From Craterostigma plantagineum (Eukaryota; Streptophyta; Magnoliopsida; Lamiales; Linderniaceae): DNA of 64,000 nucleotides. The stretch lies in NCBI GenBank assembly GCA_027422505.1, contig JAPQWV010000051.1:4369501-4433500 (forward strand), read 5' to 3'. Shown here one piece after another: positions 62,342 to 64,000 of this stretch (the first letter of the stretch is position 1; each line of letters starts with the position of its first letter). The notes under the pieces are model-generated. The model saw only the letters and a program-made list of their open reading frames with translations. It had not been told where the DNA came from and did not search any database. The translations under genes and the position numbers were made by a program.

Positions 62342-63168
62342 CACTACTAGAAAAAGACGTATTAGTCACGGAAAATTCGGTGTCTAACACCAAATTCCAC
62401 ATCTATTGAGTGATTAGACAAAGAATTATGTATGTCTGATGTGTAGGTATTGTTTTCGTAGCAAATTTAAGGCCTTGGCAAGAAGTGTCACGGCCGTGAC
62501 ACTGTCGGGAAGCCTACGGCTGTGGGCAAGTCATAGGATGCCCGACAGTGTCACGGCCGTGACACTTCTTGCCGTGGATTCTTGACTCGTGATCTAGTGC
62601 TCACATTTGTGTTTTGAACCAGGGTCTGGAACGAAGTAGGAAGCAGACGAAACCCGGAAAAATTTTTAAATTCCGCTGCGTCCGGGGCGAGGCCTCGGGT
62701 CACCCAGGGTTTTTCCAACAGTAACCACGGGTGTCCCGAGGGCTCGCCCCGGACGCAGCGGAATTTTAAAATTTTTACCTAAATAAAAATAATTAGATTA
62801 AATAGGAGAAAAAAATTGATTAAGTGTATAGTAGAGATTTTGTTTAATTTTTTAATATGTGTGCAATTACCTTAAACTACTATTTAGGAAGAGGGGGTAT
62901 CGTTCTTCACCACTTCGTTCCGAAAATTGGCCAGCATCGGCCGTTCGTCACGGCCTGAGACATTGCCGAGGCCGTACCGTTTCTAAAATGAATTTTATCT
63001 TATTTCCGTTTTTAGTTCCATATCTAATTCGTGTCTAAAGAAAAGCATTAATTTATTTTGAAATAAAAATAAAAACTGTGCCAGAATCCGTTTCTAGTAC
63101 TCATAATTTATACACGAAACCAATCATGTATCTATTTTTCGTGTAGGATGCTATGTTTTCTTGTAGTG
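62342..63168. mobile_element. Non-autonomous CACTA element, copy d
   Basis: 827 bp, counterpart of copy b in block B (CACTACTAG start). A short AGACAAAGAATTATG segment after the left end is kept here and lost in copy b. Confidence 0.78.
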
Positions 63169-64000
63169 TGTGTAAGCAATCCCCACCCAATGTCGTTTTA
63201 AGATTGTTAGGTACAATTCAGTGTGTATGAGTTTATTAAATACATCGACCAGAGGGGGACGCAAACTTTTTTTTCGGTCGAGGCTAGCGTTAGAAGCTAT
63301 GTCCTTAAAACGATATTGCCCCGTACACGGTGCTTACGCAATACAACAATCATTTACCAAGATACAACGACAAACGTCACGTGATGGCAGTACTCCAAAT
63401 TACGAGACAAATGAACTTAGTCAATGCTTTTTGGACTCTCCGACGACTTTTGAATACGATATGTACTACGTATATTTCACGATGAAAGAAGGAAAAACCC
63501 TAGGATTTCTAATAATCGAGAGAGGATCTCGAGGTGTTCGAGATCTTGGAAATGAGCAAATGAACCTCCCTATTATAGATGGGGCTGAAATTTGCTTCAA
63601 AGTTGTTTTTATTCATGTTTGGTGACAACCTTTCACCTGAACAGATTCATCTCTTAGCCAAATAAATGTGATTCCCAACGAAGCGTTACTTCTTTACACG
63701 TCTTGAGTTGAATAGTTGCTTTATTGAATCCATTTACTTGAAGAGTTACAACTATTGTAGTTATTTCTGTTTAATTTTTCCAACAATCCCCCACATATAT
63801 ACGAATTAATTCCTATAGGAAAGCTAACACTAATGAGAGTACAATCGATAAGTCAATGCATCGAGACAGATAGCTTGTTGCTTTGAATCTTTCGTAGTGG
63901 AACGGTATCGAGCATACTTGCTATGCAGTGACTGCAATGTCTCCGACTGCCCAACTTTTGTGTATACTAACAACAACACCCACACAGTGACTTATCTCAC

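Larger units (their letters stand above)
57508..64000. repeat. Large direct duplication, block B
   Basis: Near-identical copy of block A that runs to the window edge, so it continues outside. Contains GLP3, the LINE fragment (minus strand about 59311-59445), CACTA units c and d and the associated 85-bp repeats. Confidence 0.88.

Overview
The window is plant nuclear DNA, almost certainly from a eudicot. It carries spliced genes with GT-AG introns and plant-specific families (BPG2, SKtheta-type GSK3, germin-like proteins) inside a dense, nested transposon landscape. I lean towards an asterid, but that is a weak inference.

Layout. (1) 1-4.8 kb: the 5' end of PEX16 (minus strand, running off the left edge) diverges from an intact BPG2-type chloroplast GTPase gene (plus). 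(2) 5.5-15.3 kb: a short non-autonomous Helitron whose interior holds a 9.5 kb inverted-repeat (palindromic) Ty3/gypsy insertion. The insertion has LTR 5' ends at both extremities and a matching 5-bp target duplication. (3) 15.4-18.5 kb: three DNA transposons back to back, each with its target duplication visible: a hAT carrying a coding-like segment, a PIF/Harbinger relic and a Mutator-like foldback element. The foldback ends 309 bp before the CSN1 start codon. (4) 18.8-26.4 kb: two intact housekeeping or signalling genes on the plus strand, CSN1 (COP9 signalosome subunit 1, 6 exons, 437 aa) and a GSK3/shaggy-like kinase (13 exons, 453 aa). MITEs lie in their flanks and introns. (5) 27.4-64 kb: a rapidly evolving tandem locus of three near-identical germin-like protein (GLP) genes in expanding duplicated blocks. 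It is riddled with a MULE derivative, a very young 8.9 kb Sirevirus-like copia element just downstream of GLP1, a solo LTR inside a minisatellite, CACTA elements, and relics of copia, Athila/Tat and LINE elements. The last 6.5 kb of the window repeats the block at 44.7-51.2 kb almost exactly, so the array probably continues to the right.

How the parts relate. BPG2 (chloroplast rRNA processing and greening, brassinosteroid/light linked), CSN1 (photomorphogenesis, cullin deneddylation) and the GSK3 kinase (brassinosteroid/stress signalling) are conserved single genes with no operon-like link; co-location need not mean co-function. The GLP cluster is the accessory, copy-number-variable part. Its coding exons are nearly identical while promoters differ, which suggests recent duplication plus gene conversion.

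All boundaries were read by eye. Exon joins were checked by summing phases; BPG2, CSN1, GSK3 and the GLPs all sum to whole codons. No RNA genes or CRISPR-like arrays were recognised.
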